A stretch of 32,713 bases of DNA from Planctomycetota bacterium (GTDB taxonomy: Bacteria > Planctomycetota > UBA8108 > UBA1146): assembly GCA_018694835.1 (NCBI GenBank), contig JABHOG010000011.1:1-32713 (forward strand). Direction: 5' to 3'. The first letter of the stretch is position 1; every line of letters starts with the position of its first letter. The position numbers and the translations under genes are program-made. The notes beneath the pieces are model-generated. The model was not told the origin of the DNA. It saw only the letters and a list, made by a program, of their open reading frames with translations, and did not search any database. This document shows, in pieces, positions 16,091 through 24,342 of this stretch.

Positions 16091-16101
16091 GAAGAACACA
16101 G

Positions 16102-17337
16102 ATGACTTCCATTCAACAGACTGACCCAGAAATCGCCGCGATCATCGTCCGAGAAGAAGCGCGTCAGAAGGGTGAGGTCAATCTCATCGCGAGCGAGAAC
16201 ATCGTCAGTGACGCAGTGCTGGCCGCTCAAGGATCGGTACTCACCAACAAGTACGCAGAGGGCTACCCCGGTCGACGCTACTACGGCGGCTGTGAAGTGG
16301 TCGACGAGGCGGAAGAACATGCCCGCTCTCGTGCCTGCGAACTGTTCGGTGCAGATCATGCCAATGTGCAAGCGCACTCAGGAACCCAGGCCAATATCGC
16401 GGCGTATTCCGCACTCATCTCTCCCGGTGATCCGGTGCTGGCGATGGATCTGGCTCATGGTGGCCATCTCTCTCACGGGGCCAAGGTGAGCCTCACCGGT
16501 AAGATCTACAACTTTCATCACTACCCAGTATCCCAGCAAAACGAGATGATCGACCTGGATCTGGTTCGCAAGATGGCGCACGAGGTCAGTCCTGCGCTGA
16601 TCGTCGCCGGTGCCAGTGCCTATCCGAGAGTCATCGACTTTGCAGGCTTTCGGAGCATCGCCGACGAGGTCGGTGCCCATTTGATGGTCGACATGGCGCA
16701 CATCGCTGGCCTGGTCGCCGCAGGTGTGCATCCGAGTCCGGTTCCGCACGCAGATGTGGTCACCACCACCACTCATAAGACTCTCCGAGGACCGAGGAGC
16801 GGCCTGATCCTGTGCCGAAAGAAGTGGCGCAAGAAAATTGACTCCGCGGTATTTCCCGGGGGCCAGGGTGGTCCATTGATGCATCAGGTCGCGGCCCGGG
16901 CTGTCTGCTTCCGTGAAGCGATGACGGACTCGTTCCGTGACTACGCCCGTCAGGTGGTCGAGAACTCGGTCCAGTTAGGGGAGATTCTCAGCGCTGGTGG
17001 GTTACGACTGGTTTCAGGGGGTACCGACAATCACATGATCCTCGCTGATCTTCGCTCGATGGATCTGACCGGTGACATCGCAGAGGCTGCACTGGGCCGT
17101 GCCGGAATCGTCGTCAACATGAACATGATTCCCTACGACCCTGCCCCTCCACGGCGCCCCAGTGGTATGAGGATCGGCACCCCCACCGTCACCAGCCGAG
17201 GGATGGGAACCGCGGAGATCACCAGCATCGGCGAGATGATTCTGGAAGTCCTCGGTAATCCTCAGGACGAGAATCGGATCGAAGGGATCCGCGCAAAGGT
17301 ACGGGAGATGTGCGAGAAATTCCCGACCCGGATCTAG
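16102..17337 (+). CDS. glyA: Serine hydroxymethyltransferase
   Basis: This 411-residue PLP enzyme interconverts serine and glycine with tetrahydrofolate, the main source of one-carbon units. Recognisable elements are LIASENIVS (28-36), KYAEGYPGRRYYGGCE (50-65), the HSGTQAN block (92-98), MVDMAHIAGLVAAG (195-208), the Schiff-base lysine in TTTTHKTLRGPRSG (Lys226), and GGTDNHMILAD. The length is that of the standard bacterial enzyme. AGGAA overlaps the prfB stop, eight bases before the ATG, supporting a two-gene unit with prfB. The downstream gene trpS is convergent with a gap of 43 bases. Confidence 0.97.
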   Translation: MTSIQQTDPEIAAIIVREEARQKGEVNLIASENIVSDAVLAAQGSVLTNKYAEGYPGRRYYGGCEVVDEAEEHARSRACELFGADHANVQAHSGTQANIAAYSALISPGDPVLAMDLAHGGHLSHGAKVSLTGKIYNFHHYPVSQQNEMIDLDLVRKMAHEVSPALIVAGASAYPRVIDFAGFRSIADEVGAHLMVDMAHIAGLVAAGVHPSPVPHADVVTTTTHKTLRGPRSGLILCRKKWRKKIDSAVFPGGQGGPLMHQVAARAVCFREAMTDSFRDYARQVVENSVQLGEILSAGGLRLVSGGTDNHMILADLRSMDLTGDIAEAALGRAGIVVNMNMIPYDPAPPRRPSGMRIGTPTVTSRGMGTAEITSIGEMILEVLGNPQDENRIEGIRAKVREMCEKFPTRI

Positions 17338-17380
17338 CCAGACCGCACGAGGATGCTGCTGCTACGATGCTGCGGTATCG

Positions 17381-18373
17381 CTACGAATGACTGGGGATCA
17401 CCCCGATCGCTGACCGTACCGCCTCCATCGTTTTCTCGACCACCGGGCGAATTCGATCCGCTCCACTGCGTAGGATCTGTTCGACCTCATCCGGATTCTC
17501 CTCCAGTTGCAGTCGACGACTGCGGGCGTCGGCAAAGTATTCGAGTATCGTCTCGAATAATTCCTGCTTGGCGTGGCCGTACCCATAACCGATCCCGCTC
17601 GACCTCAACTTGTCCGCCATCGCATCGACTTTGTCGTCGGTGGCGACCAACTTGTACAACTCGAAGATAGTGTTGCCCTCTGGCTCCTTGGGTTCATCGA
17701 CTCCCTGAGAGTCGGTCACGATCGACATCACTCTCTTCCGGAGTTTCTTCTCCGATTCGAAGATGCAGAGATCATTGCCATAAGACTTACTCATCTTCTG
17801 ACCATCGATCCCCGGCACCTTGGCGGCATTCCCCTCGAGGATCAGCGGCTCTGGAACTGGAAATACTTCGCCATAGGTCTGATTGAACTTCCCGGCAATA
17901 TCCCGGGTCACTTCGACATGTTGTTTCTGATCCTGACCGACCGGAACTCGGTGCGACCGAACGATCAAGATGTCGGCGGCCATCAGGACGGGATAGGCGA
18001 ACAAGCCATGGTCCGCAGAAATTCCCTGCGACACCTTGTCCTTGTAGGCATGACATCGTTCCAGTAATCCCATCGGTGTCAGCGTCGAGAGGATCCAGGA
18101 GAGCTCGCAAACCTCCGGTACATCTTCCTGGCGGTAGATCACCGCTCGCTCTGGATCGAGACCGAGAGCGAGATAATCCATCGCCACGGCTCGGATGTTG
18201 GAGGATAGTTTCGCCGGGTCCCGCACCGTGGTGAGTGCATGATAGGACGCGATGAAGTAGTGGGCTCCTCCGGCATCCTGAAGATCTATCCATTGCCGGA
18301 CCGCACCGAAGTAGTTGCCCAGGTGGATCCCGGAACTGGTCGGTGTGAGGCCTGAAAGTGTGATGAGGCTCAT
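17381..18373 (-). CDS. trpS: Tryptophanyl-tRNA synthetase
   Basis: This 330-residue class Ic aminoacyl-tRNA synthetase charges tRNA-Trp. The HIGH-equivalent is SGIHLGNYFGA (residues 14-24) after GLTPTS. The KMSKS loop is complete as GQKMSKSYGN (191-200), and the substrate-pocket segment FAYPVLMAADIL and VGQDQKQHVEVTRDIA are typical. Size and motif spacing are normal. The end converges with glyA, and the start faces the DUF502 gene across 247 bases. Confidence 0.97.
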   Translation of the reverse strand: MSLITLSGLTPTSSGIHLGNYFGAVRQWIDLQDAGGAHYFIASYHALTTVRDPAKLSSNIRAVAMDYLALGLDPERAVIYRQEDVPEVCELSWILSTLTPMGLLERCHAYKDKVSQGISADHGLFAYPVLMAADILIVRSHRVPVGQDQKQHVEVTRDIAGKFNQTYGEVFPVPEPLILEGNAAKVPGIDGQKMSKSYGNDLCIFESEKKLRKRVMSIVTDSQGVDEPKEPEGNTIFELYKLVATDDKVDAMADKLRSSGIGYGYGHAKQELFETILEYFADARSRRLQLEENPDEVEQILRSGADRIRPVVEKTMEAVRSAIGVIPSHS

Positions 18374-18620
18374 TGGGTCACTCCCCCCCTATCCCCGTGA
18401 CAGGGTTGAAACAGGGTACCCAAACGGGTCTACAACTCCAAACCGACTGTAGAACTTGTCGAGACACGGTTCTTTGACCAGAATGGGACCACAGCAGCGA
18501 CACCACCCAGCGAGCCCGAGATCCAGCCGTTGATCTACGCGATCGACAGAGCCATGGCCTTGGCACGAGGTCGACGATCGGGTCCACTGACCCACCAGAG
18601 AAGCCGGCGGAAGGGATACC
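18374..18620. promoter_or_regulatory. Divergent region between trpS and the DUF502 gene
   Basis: Both flanking genes read outward, so both promoters should lie here. An inverted repeat TCTACA (18429-18434) and TGTAGA (18448-18453), 13 bases apart, and the palindrome GGGTACCC near 18415 are visible. No confident -35/-10 pair, T-box or other RNA switch was recognised. Confidence 0.35.
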
Positions 18621-19472
18621 TTGTCCAGAACCAAGAATCAGAAGAAGCCTCGAGGAGGCCTCAGCCGGGCATTCCTGACCGGCTTGGCGACCTTGCTACC
18701 GACGGTCCTGACCATCCTGATCCTGACCATCGCTTACAACTTCCTCGACGAAAAAATCGCCGGTCCACTCAATAATCTGATCCACAAGGGACTTTCCTCG
18801 CAGCTGGCGAAGGACCACTTCTGGGGAGGGGTACTCAATTACCCCGAATGGCAACTGGACGAGGAGATCGATAGTAGCGGAGCACCGGAGCGTGGCGATG
18901 ATCTGCCCTTTTCTCAATTCATCGAGGAAATCGCCCCGCAGTGGCTCGGATTCCTGCTCGCGCTACTGCTGGTCTTTGCCGTGGGAATCATCTTCAGGGG
19001 CTATCTCGGTCGTCAGTTACTGAAGCTGATCGAGAGCTTCATCCGACAGGTCCCGCTGATCAAGATCATCTACCCCTATGCCAAACAGGTCACCGAGTTC
19101 TTCTTCGAGGAAAAGAATCAGATCGAATACGAAACCGCCGTGGCGGTCGAGTATCCACGCAAGGGGATCTGGTCGCTGGGGTTTGTCACCAGTTCCGGAT
19201 TCAAGACGGTCAGCGAATTCACCGGCGAGGAGATGGTCTCCATCTTTATCCCCTCGAGCCCGACACCGATCACCGGATATACCATCCTGGCCTCCCGAAA
19301 GTCGATCATCCAACTGGACCTGAGTGTCGAGGAAGTACTTCGTTTCACCATCTCGGGAGGGGTAATCCTACCCCCGAGTCAACTCCCGGATGGGGCCAAA
19401 ACTACTGTTCAGGTCAGTCCCAGTGTTGAAACTGGTCCAGAAGAAGAGGATGAAGGTGTTGGGAAGCCTTGA
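18621..19472 (+). CDS. DUF502 family inner-membrane protein
   Basis: This 283-residue protein belongs to the DUF502 family of two-helix membrane proteins. Transmembrane segments lie at about 18-40 (FLTGLATLLPTVLTILILTIAYNF) and 108-126, followed by the family block QVPLIKIIYPYAKQVTEFF (about 143-161), VAVEYPRKGIWSLGFVTS and a conserved PSSPTPITGYT segment. The C terminus is acidic. Function is not established. The start is TTG, with AAGGGA four bases upstream; no better start exists. It is followed by the tRNA-Pro gene after 55 bases. Confidence 0.85.
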   Translation: MSRTKNQKKPRGGLSRAFLTGLATLLPTVLTILILTIAYNFLDEKIAGPLNNLIHKGLSSQLAKDHFWGGVLNYPEWQLDEEIDSSGAPERGDDLPFSQFIEEIAPQWLGFLLALLLVFAVGIIFRGYLGRQLLKLIESFIRQVPLIKIIYPYAKQVTEFFFEEKNQIEYETAVAVEYPRKGIWSLGFVTSSGFKTVSEFTGEEMVSIFIPSSPTPITGYTILASRKSIIQLDLSVEEVLRFTISGGVILPPSQLPDGAKTTVQVSPSVETGPEEEDEGVGKP

Positions 19473-19527
19473 CGGGAGCAACACTATCACTAGCATCCAT
19501 GACCTTGCCACGAGACAGATTAAAAGT

Positions 19528-19604
19528 CGGGCCGTAGCACAGTTTGGTAGTGCGCCACGCTGGGGGTGTGGAGGTCGGTGGTTCGAATCCACTCGGCCCG
19601 ACCA
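19528..19604 (+). tRNA. tRNA-Pro (anticodon GGG)
   Basis: The 77-nt cloverleaf folds fully: acceptor CGGGCCG/CGGCCCG (seven pairs), D stem GCAC/GTGC, anticodon stem CCACG/TGTGG with one G-U, loop CTGGGGG giving anticodon GGG at 19562-19564, variable AGGTC, and T arm GGTGG-TTCGAAT-CCACT with one G-U. CCA is encoded at 19602-19604. A T-rich run (TTTTTCTTCTTTC) follows at once and may end the transcript. The anticodon GGG reads CCC and CCU codons. Confidence 0.97.
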
Positions 19605-19742
19605 TTTTTCTTCTTTCAACAATCCTTCACCCAACACTCCGGTTCGATCTCCTCGAGATCGCGACAACCGAATTCCATCCAACGATTCCTCGGCTCCCGT
19701 TTCCTCTACAGGCGGCTGGCGGATCAGGGTTCAAGAGCACCC

Positions 19743-20588
19743 ATGATTGAGGATCCGACCCCGACTCCCAGCATTCCTGTCCCTGCGAAGGGAACCCGAG
19801 TCACCCCACCGGTTCGATTCGAATCGGGTCAGCGAACCGTCTGGATCCTCCCTTCCGAGATGGACCTGGTGCGAGACTGTGGCTTTCTCGGAGGCATTGC
19901 ATCCGTCCATCCCGAACAACACCGCAGCGGGCGTGAACCACATCCGGTGTACCGCGGAACTGACGGATCGCTACTGCTGTGGAAGCGCTGTCTCAGAGGA
20001 GGATGGCTCTCTCACTTCATCTCCACGCTTCACCTCAGTTGTGCTCGATTTCTACGAGAGATGGAGATGGGTGAAGAAACTCGGATTCTGGGAATCCCCA
20101 CTTCCAACGTGATCGCCGTGGCCTCCACTGCCGCCACCATCGGTCAGCGAGTAGAGATGTTGATCCGACTGGAAAACGATGTTCAAACCTTGAAACAATT
20201 TCTTGAGGATCAGATGCCATCGGATGAACAACGGAGAGCGGTGCTGAAAGCCACCGCCGAGACGATCCAGAAGTTCCATCAGGCAGGCTTTCTTCACGGC
20301 GACCTGAATTTGATGAACATTCTCATCCAGCAACGAGAAGGAGAGTTCCCCAGGGCCATCCTGGTCGATCTGGATCCAGGGGGGCTCGCCCCGCTGGCGA
20401 ATCGACACTCCAACCTGACCCGCCTGATCCGTTCCTACCGCAAATCGATCGGGCTCAACACCCCACCACTTCGCATCGGTGAGGCGATTCGATTCATCCA
20501 CGGAGTGACCGGTGCGGATCGTGATCGGATGAGATCGCTGATCACTGCCAGCCAGCAGTACCTACCCCGTTCACAGTGGAGGCGCTGA
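19743..20588 (+). CDS. Kdo/lipopolysaccharide kinase-like protein
   Basis: This 281-residue cytoplasmic kinase resembles the KdkA/WaaP family that phosphorylates Kdo or heptose of the LPS inner core. The kinase signatures are the HxDxxxxN loop HGDLNLMNIL (185-194), the metal-binding DLD in AILVDLDPGG (209-211), and an ATP-site lysine probably in LLLWKRCLRGGW (Lys81). The open frame reaches back to 19566, but that would overlap the tRNA; ATG 19743 is the first reasonable start, though its ribosome binding site is weak and a later ATG at residue 40 is possible. It overlaps mqnA by one base (TGATG) and heads an operon with two glycosyltransferases, which fits LPS core assembly. Which sugar is phosphorylated cannot be told. 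Confidence 0.72.
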   Translation: MIEDPTPTPSIPVPAKGTRVTPPVRFESGQRTVWILPSEMDLVRDCGFLGGIASVHPEQHRSGREPHPVYRGTDGSLLLWKRCLRGGWLSHFISTLHLSCARFLREMEMGEETRILGIPTSNVIAVASTAATIGQRVEMLIRLENDVQTLKQFLEDQMPSDEQRRAVLKATAETIQKFHQAGFLHGDLNLMNILIQQREGEFPRAILVDLDPGGLAPLANRHSNLTRLIRSYRKSIGLNTPPLRIGEAIRFIHGVTGADRDRMRSLITASQQYLPRSQWRR

Positions 20589-21394
20589 TGATGCGCATCG
20601 GAGCCATCCACTTTCTCAACGCTGAACCGTTGTGTGGACATCTGTCCCGAAACGACACTCGCTGGCAGATCGTCGATTCCAGTCCCAGTGAACTCGCCCG
20701 ATCACTGCGCAACGGATCCATCGATGTCGGGCTGGTCCCCCAGGTCGAAGCTTGCAGAAGACCCGATTACAGGATCCTCGAGGGCCACTGCATCTCCTGC
20801 CTGGGAGAAGTCGCCTCGATACTGCTCTTTCACAAGAAACCGTGGACGTCCCTCCAACGTGTTGCCGTCGATCAAGCCAGCAACTCGTCGGTGGCTCTGC
20901 TGCAAGTTCTCAGGCACCTCGATCAACTGCCACCACTGGAGATCATCGAAACCGCATCCAATCTGTCGTTGCTGCAGCAGGACTCCACCGTCGATGCGGT
21001 ACTCCTGATCGGAGATGCAGCACTGAAACACCGGACCCGTTCACCTCTCGACCGGATCGACCTGGGCATGGCCTGGAAGCAACGAACCGATCTTCCCTTC
21101 GTTTTCGCGGTGTGGTTGACCAGAACTCAACTGGACCCCACGGTCATCGAGGAAGTGGCACGCGCCGCCCAGCTGGGCATCGACCAGCGTCCACTCTTTG
21201 CCGCGCAGTTTTCGAAGCGGTATCCTGATGTACTCGACGAAGGGGCTGCCCGAGATTACCTTCAGCGTTGCGTTCGATACCAGTTGGGTCCACCAGAGAA
21301 GGAGTCGATCGAAGTGTTTCACCGGCTCCGAGCTGAGATTGATCCTGCCCTCGATCGGCAATGGCAACCTCGTTACTACGGCGAGACATCATGA
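20588..21394 (+). CDS. mqnA: Chorismate dehydratase of the futalosine pathway
   Basis: This protein of about 268 residues catalyses conversion of chorismate to 3-enolpyruvylbenzoate, the first step of menaquinone synthesis by the futalosine route. The family is recognised from the N-terminal RIGAIHFLNAEPL, PSELARSLRNGSIDVGLVPQVE, CISCLGEVASILLF, and the DQASNSSVALLQVL block; the fold is periplasmic-binding-protein-like. GGAGG is at 20578-20582, giving spacing of five bases to ATG 20588 and eight to ATG 20591. It overlaps the kinase gene by one base and the next glycosyltransferase by four (ATGA). Being embedded in an LPS operon is unexpected functionally; other mqn genes are not in the window. 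Confidence 0.85.
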   Translation: MMRIGAIHFLNAEPLCGHLSRNDTRWQIVDSSPSELARSLRNGSIDVGLVPQVEACRRPDYRILEGHCISCLGEVASILLFHKKPWTSLQRVAVDQASNSSVALLQVLRHLDQLPPLEIIETASNLSLLQQDSTVDAVLLIGDAALKHRTRSPLDRIDLGMAWKQRTDLPFVFAVWLTRTQLDPTVIEEVARAAQLGIDQRPLFAAQFSKRYPDVLDEGAARDYLQRCVRYQLGPPEKESIEVFHRLRAEIDPALDRQWQPRYYGETS

Positions 21395-22233
21395 TCGATC
21401 TGACTGCAACGGTGATCACCTTCAACGAGGAGGGCAACATCCGGGAGTGCCTGGAGTCACTTCGCTGGGTCCCCAACATCGTCGTTGTCGATTCCGGATC
21501 CACCGATCGGACCGTCGAGATCGCCCGGGAGTTCACCGATCGAGTGCATGTCACCGACTGGCCCGGCCATGTCGAACAGAAGAATCGTGCAGTGGACCTG
21601 GCCCCCACCGACTGGATCATCTCGCTCGATGCGGATGAACGGGTCACACCGGAACTCCGTGCTGAACTGGAACACCACCTCGATCATACTCCCAGCCATC
21701 GGGGATATTCGATGCCGCGTCTCACCAGGCATCTGGGGCGCTGGATCCGACATGGCGGCTGGTATCCAGATCGAAAGATCCGGGTGTTCGATCGTCGTAG
21801 CGCACGGTGGGCGGGCACCAATCCCCACGACCACATCTCCCTCGATGGTTCAGCCTTCCCTTTGAAAGGCGATCTGCTCCATTACTCGTTCGATCATCTG
21901 CATCACCACATGGAGACGATCGATTTCTTCACCAGTATCTCAGCACGAGAGATGGAAGGCACGAAACGCAGCGCCATCCGAGGAATGGCGTTGAGGGCGC
22001 CGTGGAAGTTCCTACGCATGTACCTGCTGGATCGGGGCTACCGCGATGGATTCGCCGGTTTCATCCTGGCCGCTGTCGGATCCTTCTATGTCTTCCTCAA
22101 GTACGCAGTGCTGTGGGAACGAAGGTCATTACGGGCTCGTGGAATCGATCCCGATCGAGTTCCTCGGCACCACCGTGGTCCAGAGTGGCGTCCGCCTAGG
22201 GCACTGCCGGAGTCGGCGGAGGCCAAAGGGTGA
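21391..22233 (+). CDS. Family 2 glycosyltransferase, WaaE/LgtF-like
   Basis: This 280-residue GT-A glycosyltransferase resembles WaaE/KdtX/LgtF enzymes that add a beta-linked glucose to LPS core heptose. Visible motifs are TVITFNEEGNIRECLESL (7-24), VVDSGSTDRTVEIA (32-45), the EQKNRAVDLAPTDWIISLDADER block (62-84) with the DxD metal site at Asp80/Asp82, and HYSFDHLHHHMETIDFF further on. A hydrophobic C-terminal segment (GFAGFILAAVGSFYVFLKYAVLW) suggests membrane association. The ATG at 21391 overlaps the mqnA stop by four bases, and the stop overlaps the next start. Confidence 0.88.
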   Translation: MIDLTATVITFNEEGNIRECLESLRWVPNIVVVDSGSTDRTVEIAREFTDRVHVTDWPGHVEQKNRAVDLAPTDWIISLDADERVTPELRAELEHHLDHTPSHRGYSMPRLTRHLGRWIRHGGWYPDRKIRVFDRRSARWAGTNPHDHISLDGSAFPLKGDLLHYSFDHLHHHMETIDFFTSISAREMEGTKRSAIRGMALRAPWKFLRMYLLDRGYRDGFAGFILAAVGSFYVFLKYAVLWERRSLRARGIDPDRVPRHHRGPEWRPPRALPESAEAKG

Positions 22234-23375
22234 AAATCTTCCACCTCTTCGCCAATCACAAATTCACCGGACCTGCCGACCTGGCGATGGTGATGGCATC
22301 CAGTCAGCAGGCAGCAGGCGCAGAGGTCCGTTTCTTCTCCAGCACTCATCCCGATGCAGAAAACAGCGTCGAGCAGATCGCCCGCAGCCGGGGACTCGAA
22401 ACGGTCACCGGATTGCGACTGGCCAAGCACTTGCGCTGGACCTCCTTACCCAGAGATGTCTCCCGACTTCGCCGCTCGATCGAGGCGGAGCGTCCCGACT
22501 TCCTTCACTGCCATCTCGATGGAGATCACCTGCTGGCTTGCCTTGCCTGTGGGAAGAAGGGTCCCGGAGTGATCCGAAGCAGCTACCAGCTCGACCCCCC
22601 GAGCGGCTGGCGTGCGGCGTGGACCGCCGCTCGGACACGATTGTGGCTGCCGCCCTCCAGCCGAGCAGAAGATCGATTGCTCCAACAGCACCCGAAGTTA
22701 CGAGGCCGCACCCGAATCACCGCCCCTCCGGTCGATCTACAACGGTTCGCTCCCGCCGCTGATCCCGGCCTCTCTGCTGATCGAGATGCACCGGTGGTGA
22801 TCGGCGTCGTCGCTCGAATGCAGAGGCACCGCAGATTTCCCCAGTTGATCGAGGCGTTCGCTGCCGCCGCAGCAGAGGATTCTCGGTTACAACTGGTGAT
22901 CCTCGGCCGCGGAACTCACCAGGATGAGGTGGCGAGGATCCCCGCACAGCAAACCGGGCTCGGCGATCGGATCCGATTTGCCGGCTACATCGACCCCGAT
23001 CTCTACCCGCAGCAGTTGCGCCGATTTGACCTGCTGCTCTTTCTCGTGCCTGGCTCCGATGGGACCTGTAGAGCCGCCCGCGAAGCACTCGCCTGCGGCG
23101 TTCCGGTGATCGCCAGCCGCCGTGGATTGCTGCCAGACCTGATCCCGGAGCAGTGCGGGCTACTGCTTCAAAATGAAGCAGTAGATACGATGACCCGTGC
23201 TATTCTCACTCTGGCGAGGGACCCCTTGAGACGGAAGGGGATGGCTGATAATGCACGCCAACATGCCCAGAAGACTTTTGACGCCAAGACGCTGGGCTCT
23301 GATCTGATCGCCGATCTGGCCCAACGGTCCTCGGCAAGCCGCCCTGATCTGGCGCAAAATCCAACTCATCGGTAA
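22230..23375 (+). CDS. Family 4 glycosyltransferase
   Basis: This 381-residue GT-B enzyme begins with MKIFHLFANHKFTGPADLA, typical of the donor/acceptor N-terminal Rossmann domain. It has the C-terminal domain start VVIGVVARMQRHRRFPQLIEAF and the nucleotide-sugar loop REALACGVPVIASRRGLLPDLI. The usual E-x7-E motif is changed: SDGTCRAAREALACG has a single clear glutamate, so donor binding may differ. It starts with GTG overlapping the previous stop (GTGA). It is the last gene of the kinase-mqnA-glycosyltransferase operon and most likely extends the LPS core or another surface glycan. Confidence 0.82.
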   Translation: MKIFHLFANHKFTGPADLAMVMASSQQAAGAEVRFFSSTHPDAENSVEQIARSRGLETVTGLRLAKHLRWTSLPRDVSRLRRSIEAERPDFLHCHLDGDHLLACLACGKKGPGVIRSSYQLDPPSGWRAAWTAARTRLWLPPSSRAEDRLLQQHPKLRGRTRITAPPVDLQRFAPAADPGLSADRDAPVVIGVVARMQRHRRFPQLIEAFAAAAAEDSRLQLVILGRGTHQDEVARIPAQQTGLGDRIRFAGYIDPDLYPQQLRRFDLLLFLVPGSDGTCRAAREALACGVPVIASRRGLLPDLIPEQCGLLLQNEAVDTMTRAILTLARDPLRRKGMADNARQHAQKTFDAKTLGSDLIADLAQRSSASRPDLAQNPTHR

Positions 23376-23387
23376 AGATTCCCTCAC

Positions 23388-23470
23388 CGTTGGCCGAAGA
23401 AGGCTTAGGGCCCAGACGGACTGGGTCAGCGAAGCCTAGCCGGCACTGTTGAGTTTTACGCCGGCACCAT
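23388..23470 (+). promoter_or_regulatory. Structured 5' leader of the small membrane protein gene
   Basis: Two adjacent stems lie between the glycosyltransferase and the membrane protein gene: AGGCTT/AAGCCT (23402-23407 with 23434-23439) enclosing CCCAG-ACGGA-CTGGG, and GCCGGC/GCCGGC (23441-23446 with 23462-23467). The side-by-side layout recalls riboswitch leaders, but the conserved bases of known classes are not present. It could equally be a terminator-less spacer. Confidence 0.4.
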
Positions 23471-23485
23471 GAGAAAGGTCTGGCC

Positions 23486-24040
23486 ATGAACGCCAACACG
23501 AACGGCAGCACCAGCTGCAACAACGTCAACTACCCGACTACTCGGGTAATCACAGGTGTCCTGGGGTTCCTTGCCCTCTGCACCATCGCCACCAACTACG
23601 CCATCAATGCAGCGTTTGATGCGAACGTCTTCTTTGCGGTGATCGCCACCTCACTGGTGACCTGCTTCGCCATCTGCACCACCTCGATGTGGAAGAGTGG
23701 CTACCAGGTCTTCAGCGGCAACGTCGACAACGCCTATGATGCGTCCTGCTATTGGAATACCGCTGCTCAGGGATTCCTCTACGCCGGACTCCTTTTCTGT
23801 GGCGGTGCCTTCTTCAGCTCCTACGCGGCCAGTGCCGTCGTTGCGGTGGAGGCGATCTACTTCCCCTTCGTCGTCAGCATCTGTGGATACTGGGTCACCA
23901 AGGCCATCTCCAATGCTTGCACCAACTGCGTGATCGAGAATCCTGTCGCCAACGCTTCCAACTGGACCAACAACGCATCGGTGGCTACGAATGCTACAAG
24001 TGACATCAATGTCACGAATACCGAAACTGTCAGTTCCTAA
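23486..24040 (+). CDS. Unrecognised four-helix membrane protein with sequon-rich tail
   Basis: This 184-residue protein has four hydrophobic segments (about 22-42, 46-66, 95-115, 118-138) rich in Ala, Thr, Cys and aromatic residues. The N terminus (MNANTNGSTSCNN) and C-terminal tail (150-184) are unusually rich in Asn, Thr and Ser. The tail holds five N-x-S/T sequons (Asn156, 159, 163, 169, 175); the last, D-I-N-V-T, also fits the bacterial PglB consensus D/E-x-N-x-S/T. Ten cysteines are spread over the helices and loops. AAAGG lies seven bases before the ATG. It is a single-gene unit with its own strong terminator at 24080 and is separated from the operon before it by a structured leader. 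No family was recognised. The composition is clearly unlike the neighbours. Confidence 0.75.
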   Translation: MNANTNGSTSCNNVNYPTTRVITGVLGFLALCTIATNYAINAAFDANVFFAVIATSLVTCFAICTTSMWKSGYQVFSGNVDNAYDASCYWNTAAQGFLYAGLLFCGGAFFSSYAASAVVAVEAIYFPFVVSICGYWVTKAISNACTNCVIENPVANASNWTNNASVATNATSDINVTNTETVSS

Positions 24041-24342
24041 TCGGATATTCAATCTGACAGAAATTTCGCGGTCAATGCCAGAGGAAGTGCCCATACAGGG
24101 CACTTCCTCTACTTTTTTTGTCAGACTAACAGCTCTGGCTTCTCCCCCGCCTGCGACTCTCGGATCACGACCATTTGTTCCGTATAGAGCAAGTGCTTGC
24201 ATATGGAGCGTAAGATCCTACTCTTGGGTCGTATCCAGATTTTCGTTTAAAGCGAACTGGTAAATATTGATCTTCGATCATTAGGAGTGTGTCTTGCGCC
24301 GAATATTCGGTGCAATTATTCGACAAAATTGGAGCAACTGTT
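24041..24342 (+). promoter_or_regulatory. AT-richer promoter region of the giant gene
   Basis: After the terminator (24080-24118) about 220 bases lead to the giant gene. They are clearly AT-richer than the surroundings. Visible elements: dyad TGATC-TTC-GATCA (24269-24281), palindrome GAATATTC (24301-24308), and A/T stretches TTTAAA and GGTAAATATT (about 24247-24269) that could be a -10 region. No assignment of a specific promoter is secure. Confidence 0.35.
24080..24118 (+). terminator. Intrinsic terminator after the membrane protein gene
   Basis: A perfect 13-bp stem AGAGGAAGTGCCC (24080-24092) and its complement (24098-24110) has a five-base loop and is followed by ACTTTTTTT. This is a canonical Rho-independent terminator 39 bases past the stop codon. 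Confidence 0.93.

Noticed and set aside
19566..19742. Longer start of the Kdo-kinase-like protein
   Set aside because: It would begin inside the tRNA-Pro gene and adds sequence without family features.
23388..23470. Cyclic-di-GMP-I or guanidine-II riboswitch
   Set aside because: The two-stem layout and one ACGG loop are suggestive, but the conserved CAAA segment and tetraloop of the first class, and the second ACGR loop of the other, are absent.
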